This document shows, piece after piece, positions 35,201 through 43,205 of a DNA stretch of 64,000 bases. Every line of letters begins with the position of its first letter. Position 1 is the stretch's first letter. The notes under the pieces are model-generated. The model saw only the letters and a program-made list of their open reading frames with translations. It made no database searches and was not told the DNA's origin. Location: NCBI RefSeq assembly GCF_040654195.1, contig NZ_JBFAHM010000015.1:124001-188000 (forward strand), written 5' to 3'. A program made the position numbers and the translations under genes. The DNA comes from Hamadaea sp013361475. Lineage in GTDB: Bacteria; Actinomycetota; Actinomycetes; Mycobacteriales; Micromonosporaceae.

Positions 35201-38200
35201 CGGGCTCGGCTTCGTCGCCGCCTACGACGCGACGACCGGAAAGGCGGTCTGGCACTACGGGATCAACGGCGCGGTCAGCGCTTCCGTGCTCGTCAGCGGT
35301 GACGGGTACGTCCTCGGCGGCTCGCAGCTCGACCGGCGGATCTGGGCGCTCGACGCGGCCACCGGCGACCTGGTCTGGCAGGCCACGACCGGCGCCAACG
35401 TGACCACCACCCCGGCGTACGCCGAGGGGCTCCTGGTCACCGCGGATTCCAACGGTGACCTGTACGCGTACCACCCGACTGGAAAGATCACCGGCGTCGT
35501 CACCGGGCCGGACGGCCCAGTCGCCGCCACGGTCCGCGTACAGGAGACCGGTGCGCAGGTCGCCACCGATCCGGCCACCGGGCGCTTCGAGCTGGCACAT
35601 CAGCCCGGCCGGGTGACGGTCACGATCGCCGCGTACGGGCTGGAGAGCCAGAGCCGGGAGATCGTGCTGATCGCGGGCGAGACCACCACGATGGATGCCG
35701 GTCTCGCCGCAGTCGGCACGGGCGCGATCCGGGGCGTGGTATGCGACGAGGCGGGCAAGCCGCTCGCGGGCGCCACGATCACCCTCGAGTCCACCCCTGT
35801 CGGCCCGGCCACCAGCGACGCGGCCGGCGAGTTCACGCTGGGCCAGGTGTCGGCCGGCACGTATCGCGTCACGGTCTCCCGCACGGGCTACGCTCCGCAG
35901 TCGCGGTCGGTGACCGTCGTGGCCGGGCAGACCATCACGCTCGACACGACTCTGAAGCGGTATGACCTGGCGGTGATCGGCGACTACGAGGGCCGGATCG
36001 CCGCCGAGCTCACCGCCCTCGGCTACTCGGTCCAACCGGCGACCTATGCCGAGGTGACCGCCCGCGCCGGCGACTTCCGCGCGGTCGTCGCCAACGGAAG
36101 CAGCGGCAGCGATCCCGGACCCGACGCGTTCCGGGCCTTCCTCACCGCGACCGACGCGGCCGGCACCAGCGTCGTGTTCCTGGATCAGTGGTCGCTGGGC
36201 TACGGAGCCATCAACCACTTGACCAAGCACACCGGCGATCCGCAGGCGCTCCCCGGCGACTTGAACACCACCGGGCGCATCTCGGTCGTCGCCACGACCT
36301 CACACCCCCTGACCGCGGGCCTCGCCCTCGGTGAACGCACCGAGATTCTCGCGCCGCGCGGCGCGTGGTCGGCCTTCACCGGCTACTCCGGCACCACGGT
36401 CGCCACCCTGAACACCGACGAGGCCGGTGACGTCGGCAGCGCCATCGCCTTCGAGCCGCGTGGCACGGAAAACACACACGTGCTGATCGGTTCGCTGGCC
36501 GCGGCTGCCTCCTGGGGGGTCCCGGCCGAGGACTGGCTCCCGGCGGCACGCACCATTCTCCACAATGCCATCGGGTACGCCATCGACGCGCGCTACGCAG
36601 CCGTCGAGGGCACGGTCACCGATCCGTCGGGCGTACCTCTGGCGGGTGTGACCGTGGCGGTGCCCGCGACGGGTGAGCGGACCACGACTGCCGCCGACGG
36701 CACCTACCGGCTGCTCGTCACCCCCGGCACACCGACGCTACGGTTCACTCGGGTCGGCAGCACACCGTTCGAGCAGGCGATCACGGTGGCGGCGGGCGAC
36801 CTGGTCACCGTCAACCCCACGCTGACCGTCTCCGGGACCGGCGGCGTACGCGGCGTGGTCACCAGCGGGCGTGACGGCTCGCCGGTGGGCGGTGCGACCG
36901 TCGTCGTCGAAGGCACCGACCGCACGGCGACCTCGGCAGCCGACGGCGGCTACGCCATCGACCTGCCCGTCGGCACGTACCAGGTGCGGACGAGCGCGGC
37001 CGGCCACCTGAGCAGCACGGTCACCGTCGAAATCCGAGCCGGCGTCGAGACTGTCTCTGATGTGGAGCTGACCGCGGCCCCCCGGGTCGGTGTGCTGGGC
37101 GACTACTCGGGCGACAGCGTCGTCGCGTTGATGCGCGCGAACGAGATCGCCGCGGAGCCGATCGCCTGGACGGATGCCGGTCGGCTGTCGCAGTTCGACG
37201 TCGTGGTCTTCAACGACCCGACCGACCCCGGCGCGGCCGTGTTCACGCAGTTCCTCGCGGCCATGGACGCGGCCTCCGTCAGCGGGGTCTTCCCCGACGA
37301 CCGGTACTCCAGTGACGGCGGTGCGCGCCTGCTGCGCAAGTATCTCGCCGACCCGGCGGGGACGCTGCCCGTCAGCGGCGAAGGCATCCTCTCGTACGCC
37401 TCGACCGTGGCCGGGCACCCGCTGTTCGCCGGTCTGCCCGAACGGCCGGAGATCTTCCGGGCCGGCCGGACCGCCGCCGCGATCGTGGGCTACTCCGGTA
37501 CGCCGCTGGCCGACGTGCACTCGGAGACGGCCGGCCGGCGGGGCGTCGCCGCCGCCTACACGGTGCGTACCACGGGCAGCGTGCATCTGGTGCTCGGCGG
37601 CTTCGCCGGGACGGTCCTGCAGGGGCCGAAGGACGACTGGACGCCCGACGGCGTCAAGCTCTACCTCAACGCGATCCGGTGGAGCGCCGCGCCCGGGTTG
37701 GGCGGGGCGACGGGCCGGGTCGTCGGCGTCGACGCGGCGGCGCTGCCGGCGACGGTCGAACTGGTCGGCACTCCGCGCCGGGTGACGACCGACGCCGCCG
37801 GTGAATACACGTTCCCCCTCGACCCGGGGACGCACCGGCTGCGGTTCAGCTCGTTCGGCTACGCGCCGGTCGAGCGTGAGGTCACGGTCGAACGCAACGG
37901 TCTGGCCCGGGTGGACGTCGAGATGCAGCCGGGAACCGTCGGCGGCCTCGCGGGGACCGTCACCGCGCTGACCGAGATCGAGGCGAACGGCGCCACCGCC
38001 ACCGCCGGACCCGTCGACGGGGCGACGATCACGCTGGTGGGCACCACCGCGCGCACCGTTACCGACAGCACCGGGCACTACCGGCTGCCGCTGGTCGAGC
38101 CGGGGTCGTACGAGCTGGAGGTGACGTCGGCGGGCTACGTGCGTACGCGGATCCCGGTGACCGTGACGGCCGGCGTGGAGACCACCGCCGACGGCGTCCT

Positions 38201-41200
38201 GCGTCCGTCCCCGGCGGTCGGCGTCCTCGACGACTTCGAGGGCCGGCTCACGGCATACCTGACCTACTGGGGCTACGAACCGCGCTCCATCGGCTGGGCG
38301 GACACCGCGGCGCTCGGCGACCTCGACCTCGTCATCGGCAACATGGCGACCTACACCGGCACCGACCCGGGCGCCGCCGGGTGGGCCGCCTTCGACGACG
38401 CGCTCAACCGGTCCGGCGTACCGGCGTTGTGGCTGGACCAACTGGGTCGCGGCTCGTTCCGCTACTTGAAGGCGTACGACGGTGATCCTGATGTGGAAGG
38501 CGAGGGCCGCAACGACGGCACCGTGACCGCGCACGCGACAGTGCCCGGCCACCCGCTGCTCGCGGGCCTGCCGACGTCGTTCGAGCTGACCGCGCCCAAC
38601 AAGGAGTACTCCTGGTTCGGCGAGTTCAGCGGGACCACCATCGCCACCGTGACCTCCGACGACCCGACGGCGGGCGGCGGACTCGTGGGCGTGCGGCACC
38701 GTGGCGCGCGGGCCGTCGACGTCCTGCTCGGCGCACTCTCGGTGAGCACCTACGGGTACCCGGGCTACGGTGACCACCCCGGCCTCAACTGGTCCGGCGG
38801 CGCAGAGCGGCTGCTGCGTAACGCCCTGTCCTACGCGCTGGACACCGACGGGCTCGGCGGCGAGGTCCGCGGCACGCTGCGGGCCGCGAGCCAGGCACCG
38901 CTCGCGGGCACGGTCAAGGTCGCCGAGACCGGTGAGACGGTGTCCGCGCGGCCCGGCGACGGCACGTTCGTCGTGACGCTTCCGGTCGGCCGGTGGACGC
39001 TGCAGGCGTCGAGCTTCGGGTACGCCGACAGCACGACCGTCGTGGACATCACCGCGGGCGGAGTCGTGACGCTGCCGATGACTCTCACAGCTCGCCCGGC
39101 CGGAACCATCACCGGCGTCGTCACGGGGCCGGCCGGAGCCGTCGCGGGAGCGAGCGTCGCCGTCGTCGGCACGCCGTTGACCGCGACGACCGCAGCCGAC
39201 GGTTCTTACACGATCGCGGGGGTGCCCGCCGCCGCCTGGACCGTGCGGGTCACGGCGGCCGGACATCAGGTGGCCACGCGGGCCGTCACGGTGGCCCCCG
39301 ACGGCACCTTGTCGTTGGATGTCACCCTGATCGCCTCGCATCGCGTGGCAGTCGTGGCCGACTCGTCGAACGCCATCACCGGGCTGCTGCAGCGGGAGGG
39401 TTACGCCGTCGAACAGGTGACGGCGGCTCAGCTCAGCACCCTGGTACCCCGGGTGAGCGAGTTCGACCTGATCATCGTCAACGGGACGGTGTCCAGCTCG
39501 TATCGTCCCGCACTGCTGCAGGTGATCAACGCCGCGGCGGCCGGCAGCGTCTCCACCATCTATGGTGGACAGTGGGGCGGCGCCGCCATCGGAGCGCTGT
39601 CCGACGTCCGCGACGATCCGGCCGACGTGGCCTACGACTTCGAGCCCGGCGACATCGCGTACGTCGTCGGCAAGCCGCACCCGATCTTCGCGGGCTTCCC
39701 GGTCGGCGAGCCGGTGGTGGTGCTCAGCAACCCCGGCGACAACCAGCAATGGCTGACCTACTCGGGGTACAGCGGGACCACCGTCGCCGACGCGCGATCG
39801 GCGACGGCCGACCTCGGCAACGCCGTCGGTTACCGGTTCACCTCGGCGACGAGCGTCGAGGTGCTGCTCGGTGGCCTGTCGGCCGGCTCCTACGGACGAC
39901 CGGGTACGCGATGGACGCCGGCGGCGGAGCAGATCTACCTCAACGCCGTGGCGTGGGCGGTCGACGCCCGACAAGCCGCGATCGCCGGGGTGGTGACCGA
40001 CGCCGACGGCGCCCCCGTGAACGGGGCCCGTGTCACCGCCGTCGAAGCCGGTGCCGGCACGGTGACGGCTGCGAACGGCGCGTACACGCTGGGCCTCACG
40101 GCCGGGACCCACACGATCCGGATCGAGGCGTTCGGGTTCGTGACGGCCGAGCGGTCGGTGACCATGCCGGAGAGCGGGACGTTGACGCTCGACATCACGC
40201 TGGCGCCGCTGCCGCGAGGCGGCGTCTCCGGCACGGTCCGGTCGACGAACGGCTCGGTGATACCGGCCGCCACCGTGTCGGCCGAGGGCATCCAGCCCTG
40301 GTCGGCGACCACCGACGCGTCGGGCACGTTCACCGCGGATCGACTGCTCGAAGGCGAGTACACGGTCACCGTGTCCGCACAGGGTCACCTGCCGGCGACG
40401 GCGAAGGTGACGGTCACCGCGGGCAAGGTCGCCCGGCTCGACGTGACGTTGCAGCCCTACGACGTCGGCGTCCTCGGCGACTCCAGTGGAACGCTCGTGG
40501 CGTTCCTACGCGCCAACGGTGTCGCGGCGACGGAGCTGACCTGGTCGCCGGACCTCGACCTCGACGGCTTCGACACCGTCGTGGTGAACGGCGGGACGCC
40601 CGACAAGGCCACCTACGAGGCCGTGGTGGCCGCCGCCGACGCAGCGCAGACGAGCCTCGTCTACACCGGCACGTGGGGGGTGGACCGAGGCGGCCTGCGG
40701 CTGCTCGAGCGGTACACCGGCCGCGTGTCCGTGACGGCGCAAGGCTACGGCGAGGGCGCCGTGACGCTGGGCGGCTTCGAAACCGGGCATCCGTTGTTCG
40801 CCGGGCTCACCGATCCGGCCGACCTCATCGTCTCCGGCGGCTACTACAGCGTCGCGGGCGGCTACGCCGGCAAACCGCTGGCCGAGCTGTCGGTCCGGCG
40901 CGCGGACGGAACGGTCGTACGCGGCCTGGGCGTCGGCTTCGACTGGCGTACGGCCGGAAGCGTTGAGGTGGTGCTGTCCGCGAGCGGCGTGACCGAAGCG
41001 GTCGGGCCCCAGCTCGGCTGGACCGAGGCTGGGAAGCGTCTGCTCCTCAACGCGGTGCAGTGGAGCCGAACCGTGTCCATGCCGGTCCCGGCGTCTCCGG
41101 TGGTGACCGCACCGGCGGTGACGCTCGACGACTCGATCACCGTGTCGGGCACTGCCGACTGGCCGTCGACCGTACGCCTGCGCATCGGCGCGACCGAGGT

Positions 41201-41618
41201 GGCCACAGCGGTGACGGCGAAGGACGGAACGTGGTCGGCCAAGGTGCCGCTGTCTCTCGGCAGCAACGCGTTGACGGCGACGGCGGCGAACGCGGCGGGC
41301 ACCTCCGCCGCGACGACTCCGGTGATCGTCCAACGATGGCAGCCGGTCTGGACCGTGCCCGGCGCAGGCCGTTCCCGTCCGGTGGTCCTGAAGCTCGACG
41401 GCGTCACGCCTGGGCACGCCCCGGCCGACCGCGCGATTCTGGTGGTCCGCGACGCACTCGGCGCGGAGAAGGCACGCCTGTCGCTGAAGTGGACCGACGA
41501 GCAGTCCTACCTCGCCGTGCTGAAGGACTTGCCGTCCGGCACGTATTCGCTCAGCGCGGAGCTGACCGTCGGCGGCACCACCGTCGTCGCCGACGGTCCG
41601 GAGGTGACGCTGCCGTGA
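32274..41618 (+). CDS. Giant secreted subtilase with PQQ propeller and five ~375-residue repeats
   Basis: A 3114-residue exported protein. Signal peptide 1-33; I9-type propeptide to about 230. The S8 domain has Asp266 (IMDGGADGGHP; DGG instead of the common DTG), His308 (GHGTHVTGS), an Asn in NNSWGA and Ser482 (GTSMATPHATG). Two carboxypeptidase-regulatory-like domains (about 545-700), a PQQ/WD-type propeller (about 710-1068), two more such domains, then five repeats starting near residues 1234, 1605, 1982, 2358 and 2731. Each joins a ThuA/GATase-like alpha-beta module (VGVLGD..G, HPLFAGL) to two beta-sandwiches (absent after the last). An Ig-like C-terminus has no sorting signal. ATG 32274 has GGAGG 8 bases upstream. 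Confidence 0.92.
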   Translation: MRVARSWFTRAALPLLAVTMAVAPAPIAAMAAPAAASASTAGTPTPADVLSLLSGLPVDATGFGAESSADGTQPPSGVSPEVRAALDDGGTANVIIRLRTQPDLAAINRRAAEEGRTAAETTRRQLTVASAYMGRAAAERQIADAARSAKARTVRDGMRQTAEATQPGVRRLLATHEQAGHARGVKPYWIFNGFAATVDRQALDALAAHPDVASITPDVEIRQEEPITPAAGEPLLPSWSLESINAPETWGEYGVRGDGVVVGIMDGGADGGHPALRNSWRGLTGDPAASWYVPTGENYRTPGDGGGHGTHVTGSIVGSAPGELTGVAPGAQWIAAKIFRDSGSTTESIIHDAFQWMMAPGGDPSAAPDVVNNSWGADAPNATTFWNDLLAWEAAGIVAVFANGNNGPGPGTVGSPGSYPHVIGIGATDQQDRVAGFSSRGPVTWDGVTHIKPDVSAPGHLIRSTWPRQLIASGYNTISGTSMATPHATGVVALMLSANPELTVAEVRQILTGTARVESHMGTVPNNAYGTGIIDAYAAVTRAAHSGTVTGRVTGPDGKPRAATVTVAGESTTSDAQTGAYSLVAPAGTQDVTVSAYGFVTQRGKVTVAVGESIAHDVSLAAAPNRRVVGTVTGPSGAIRSARVTFAGTPLDAVTTDANGRFELTVAEGVYSVRVAAAGYRPATSETTVDGDEDVRFALAALNQPTAPGWSQYQNNPVRAGLSGDPIAGRTLQPSWNADAGSPVVFASPVIADGRVFLGSDAGRLTARDVGTGRQLWAFQTGQALRGSPAVAGGLVFTGGGVTGGIHALDAATGKLRWQVPTPDRLTVYTAPSVVDGVVYAATGPTQNRSDTVYALDAATGRQLWATDVGTSVFAGPAVGGGLVIVGNADDGQLIALDATTGARKWTYTRSADYFIGGASVVGGAVYVATTDGNGGGSMLALDAASGALRWENSTHGDGQGSTPAVYGDLVIAGSHGLGFVAAYDATTGKAVWHYGINGAVSASVLVSGDGYVLGGSQLDRRIWALDAATGDLVWQATTGANVTTTPAYAEGLLVTADSNGDLYAYHPTGKITGVVTGPDGPVAATVRVQETGAQVATDPATGRFELAHQPGRVTVTIAAYGLESQSREIVLIAGETTTMDAGLAAVGTGAIRGVVCDEAGKPLAGATITLESTPVGPATSDAAGEFTLGQVSAGTYRVTVSRTGYAPQSRSVTVVAGQTITLDTTLKRYDLAVIGDYEGRIAAELTALGYSVQPATYAEVTARAGDFRAVVANGSSGSDPGPDAFRAFLTATDAAGTSVVFLDQWSLGYGAINHLTKHTGDPQALPGDLNTTGRISVVATTSHPLTAGLALGERTEILAPRGAWSAFTGYSGTTVATLNTDEAGDVGSAIAFEPRGTENTHVLIGSLAAAASWGVPAEDWLPAARTILHNAIGYAIDARYAAVEGTVTDPSGVPLAGVTVAVPATGERTTTAADGTYRLLVTPGTPTLRFTRVGSTPFEQAITVAAGDLVTVNPTLTVSGTGGVRGVVTSGRDGSPVGGATVVVEGTDRTATSAADGGYAIDLPVGTYQVRTSAAGHLSSTVTVEIRAGVETVSDVELTAAPRVGVLGDYSGDSVVALMRANEIAAEPIAWTDAGRLSQFDVVVFNDPTDPGAAVFTQFLAAMDAASVSGVFPDDRYSSDGGARLLRKYLADPAGTLPVSGEGILSYASTVAGHPLFAGLPERPEIFRAGRTAAAIVGYSGTPLADVHSETAGRRGVAAAYTVRTTGSVHLVLGGFAGTVLQGPKDDWTPDGVKLYLNAIRWSAAPGLGGATGRVVGVDAAALPATVELVGTPRRVTTDAAGEYTFPLDPGTHRLRFSSFGYAPVEREVTVERNGLARVDVEMQPGTVGGLAGTVTALTEIEANGATATAGPVDGATITLVGTTARTVTDSTGHYRLPLVEPGSYELEVTSAGYVRTRIPVTVTAGVETTADGVLRPSPAVGVLDDFEGRLTAYLTYWGYEPRSIGWADTAALGDLDLVIGNMATYTGTDPGAAGWAAFDDALNRSGVPALWLDQLGRGSFRYLKAYDGDPDVEGEGRNDGTVTAHATVPGHPLLAGLPTSFELTAPNKEYSWFGEFSGTTIATVTSDDPTAGGGLVGVRHRGARAVDVLLGALSVSTYGYPGYGDHPGLNWSGGAERLLRNALSYALDTDGLGGEVRGTLRAASQAPLAGTVKVAETGETVSARPGDGTFVVTLPVGRWTLQASSFGYADSTTVVDITAGGVVTLPMTLTARPAGTITGVVTGPAGAVAGASVAVVGTPLTATTAADGSYTIAGVPAAAWTVRVTAAGHQVATRAVTVAPDGTLSLDVTLIASHRVAVVADSSNAITGLLQREGYAVEQVTAAQLSTLVPRVSEFDLIIVNGTVSSSYRPALLQVINAAAAGSVSTIYGGQWGGAAIGALSDVRDDPADVAYDFEPGDIAYVVGKPHPIFAGFPVGEPVVVLSNPGDNQQWLTYSGYSGTTVADARSATADLGNAVGYRFTSATSVEVLLGGLSAGSYGRPGTRWTPAAEQIYLNAVAWAVDARQAAIAGVVTDADGAPVNGARVTAVEAGAGTVTAANGAYTLGLTAGTHTIRIEAFGFVTAERSVTMPESGTLTLDITLAPLPRGGVSGTVRSTNGSVIPAATVSAEGIQPWSATTDASGTFTADRLLEGEYTVTVSAQGHLPATAKVTVTAGKVARLDVTLQPYDVGVLGDSSGTLVAFLRANGVAATELTWSPDLDLDGFDTVVVNGGTPDKATYEAVVAAADAAQTSLVYTGTWGVDRGGLRLLERYTGRVSVTAQGYGEGAVTLGGFETGHPLFAGLTDPADLIVSGGYYSVAGGYAGKPLAELSVRRADGTVVRGLGVGFDWRTAGSVEVVLSASGVTEAVGPQLGWTEAGKRLLLNAVQWSRTVSMPVPASPVVTAPAVTLDDSITVSGTADWPSTVRLRIGATEVATAVTAKDGTWSAKVPLSLGSNALTATAANAAGTSAATTPVIVQRWQPVWTVPGAGRSRPVVLKLDGVTPGHAPADRAILVVRDALGAEKARLSLKWTDEQSYLAVLKDLPSGTYSLSAELTVGGTTVVADGPEVTLP
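35973..41070 (+). repeat. Five in-gene repeats with a ~375-codon period
   Basis: Repeat starts at 35973, 37086, 38217, 39345 and 40464 give periods of 371, 377, 376 and 373 codons. Each begins with a V-x-V-(L/I)-x-D strand and ends with LNA-(I/V)-x-W or a similar helix. Protein similarity is clear but moderate, so these are old duplications, not recent copies. Confidence 0.85.
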
Positions 41619-41638
41619 GATCGTGACCGACGAATACC

Positions 41639-41680
41639 CGATGGGTCGCCGAGGACGTCACTCGAATCGGCGACCCATCG
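41639..41680 (+). terminator. 14-bp hairpin after the giant protease gene
   Basis: Arms 41639-41652 and 41667-41680 are perfect reverse complements (CGATGGGTCGCCGA) with a 14-base loop. The hairpin starts 20 bp after the stop codon, which fits a rho-independent type end for this long transcript. Confidence 0.85.
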
Positions 41681-41760
41681 AGGCATCGGCCCGACTTCAT
41701 GCCGCCGGAGTGTCATCCTCAGCAGATGCGCCATGACCGCGCCCTGATGAAGGCGCAGCG

Positions 41761-42447
41761 ATGACTGTCGAGTCCCGCGCCGGGGCGGTGCGAGTTCATC
41801 CGCTCGCCCGGACCATCGGCCTGACCGGCCTGGTGGGCACCGTGGTGCTGTTCGTTGCCCTAAGCACCAGTACGCCGGGCGAGCCGCCGACCGACGCCAC
41901 GACCGCGGCGGCGGCGGACTTCCTCCGTGGTCTGGACGGAACCTGGGTTCGGCTGGGCGAGGTCGTGGCCGACATCGCCATGTTCGCCGTGCTCTGGTTC
42001 ATGGTCGGTTTCGCGCTGCTGCTGCGCCGGGTCGAGGGCGACCTCCCGTGGCGGTCCACCATGGCGGGGCTGTCCGGCCTTCTGGTAGCGGCGTTCGTCA
42101 TCCTCGACTCCAGCGAGGAGGCGGCCAGCCATCGGGCCGCCGATCTCGATCAAGGGCAGCTGGCGTACGCCTACGACGTCACCACGATCGGGTTCACCAA
42201 CATCTGGTTGCCCCTGGGCGGCTTCGCCCTCGCCTGCGGGTGGGTCATCCTCTCGTCCGGCGCCCTGCCACGGTGGCTGGGATGGTGGGGCGTCGTCAGC
42301 GGGATCGGTCTCGCCCTCGCGCAGTTCGTCTGGGAGATCCCGATCTGGTTGATCCCCTACGCCGCCTTCTGGATCTGGCTGCTGACTACGTGCGTACTGC
42401 TGGTGCGCCGGCCCGCTGGGGGAGTGGACGGGGTCACGCGAAGGTGA
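41761..42447 (+). CDS. Six-helix membrane protein of DUF4386-like type
   Basis: A 228-residue integral membrane protein with about six helices (VVLFVALST, MFAVLWFMVGFALLL, SGLLVAAFVIL, IWLPLGGFALACGWVIL, GVVSGIGLALAQF, and AAFWIWLLTTCVLLV). The helix containing W-L-G-W-W-G-V-V-S-G and the overall order resemble DUF4386 proteins of unknown function. No catalytic or transport motif is visible. It overlaps the convergent SDR remnant by 14 bp. Confidence 0.72.
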   Translation: MTVESRAGAVRVHPLARTIGLTGLVGTVVLFVALSTSTPGEPPTDATTAAAADFLRGLDGTWVRLGEVVADIAMFAVLWFMVGFALLLRRVEGDLPWRSTMAGLSGLLVAAFVILDSSEEAASHRAADLDQGQLAYAYDVTTIGFTNIWLPLGGFALACGWVILSSGALPRWLGWWGVVSGIGLALAQFVWEIPIWLIPYAAFWIWLLTTCVLLVRRPAGGVDGVTRR

Positions 42448-42670
42448 CCCCGGTCAGCTGCTCGGAGACCGACCACAGCCGTGCCGCGGCGTCGGGGTCG
42501 CGCAGCGTCCCCCACGGCTTCTGCTCGCCGGGCGGGCCGCCGGCGTTCCCCGGCCACTGGGGACCGTAGAAGGCACCGTCCTGGGCGTCGACCGACGTCG
42601 CGGCGAGCAGCGCCGGCAACGTCGCGCCGCGTGGCATGGTCCGCTCCTGCGTCGACTGAAGATGTGCACG
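42434..42670 (-). pseudogene. C-terminal remnant of an SDR oxidoreductase
   Basis: About 80 codons whose second half (DAQDGAFYGPQWPGNAGGPPG, then WGTLRDPDAAARLWSVSEQLTGVTF) matches the C-terminal end of long short-chain dehydrogenases in actinobacteria. The cofactor and catalytic parts, roughly 230 codons, are absent upstream, where the VOC gene begins on the other strand. The fragment has no own ribosome site of note. It is most likely debris of a deleted gene. Confidence 0.65.
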
Positions 42671-42761
42671 TGTCATCCCTGACAACGATGCTCCCCGGCG
42701 GATCGTCCCTCACCGGACCGACATCCCGGCGTCGCTGCCCTCGTCTGGTTAGGGTTTCGAG

Positions 42762-43160
42762 ATGACGACCAGCACCATCGAGGTTCAGATCAACCTGTTC
42801 TGCCGCGATGTCGACGCGTGTCTCACCTTCTACACCGGCCTTGGGCTGGCGGAGGCATTCCGGGCGCCGGCCTCGGGTCCCATCGAGCATGTCGAGGTCG
42901 AAGCGGCTGGCGTCCGGATCGGCCTGACCTCGGCGCGGGTCGCCAACGCCCTGATGGGGCTGGGGGTGGACGCTGCGGGTGGCAGCCCGTCCACGGAACT
43001 GGTGCTGTGGTGTGAGAACACCGATGCGTTCTTCGATCGGGCGTTGGCGGCCGGCGCGACGAGCGTCGTCGCCCCGACCGACTCACCCGACGGACGTCTC
43101 CACTACGCGTGGGTCCGCGATCCCGACGGCCACCAGGTCAAGTTCGTGCAGAAGCGCTGA
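42762..43160 (+). CDS. VOC-family (glyoxalase/bleomycin-resistance-like) protein
   Basis: A 132-residue protein with two beta-alpha-beta-beta-beta halves: QINLFCRDVDACLTFYTGLGL and, after a linker, LVLWCENTDAFFDRALAAGATSV...YAWVRDPDGHQVKFVQ. The C-terminal RDPDGHQVKF is the usual VOC ending. Such proteins are metal-dependent lyases, dioxygenases or drug-binding proteins; the ligand is unknown. It faces the kinase gene end with only 45 bp between. Confidence 0.85.
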   Translation: MTTSTIEVQINLFCRDVDACLTFYTGLGLAEAFRAPASGPIEHVEVEAAGVRIGLTSARVANALMGLGVDAAGGSPSTELVLWCENTDAFFDRALAAGATSVVAPTDSPDGRLHYAWVRDPDGHQVKFVQKR

Positions 43161-43205
43161 CCCGGCCCGCGTCGTCGGATTCCGCCCCGGCTCCACCGGC
43201 ATGGA

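Noticed and set aside
32256..40388. Very long frames opposite the giant subtilase
   Set aside because: Antisense shadows of GC-rich coding sequence; no domain or start signal supports them.
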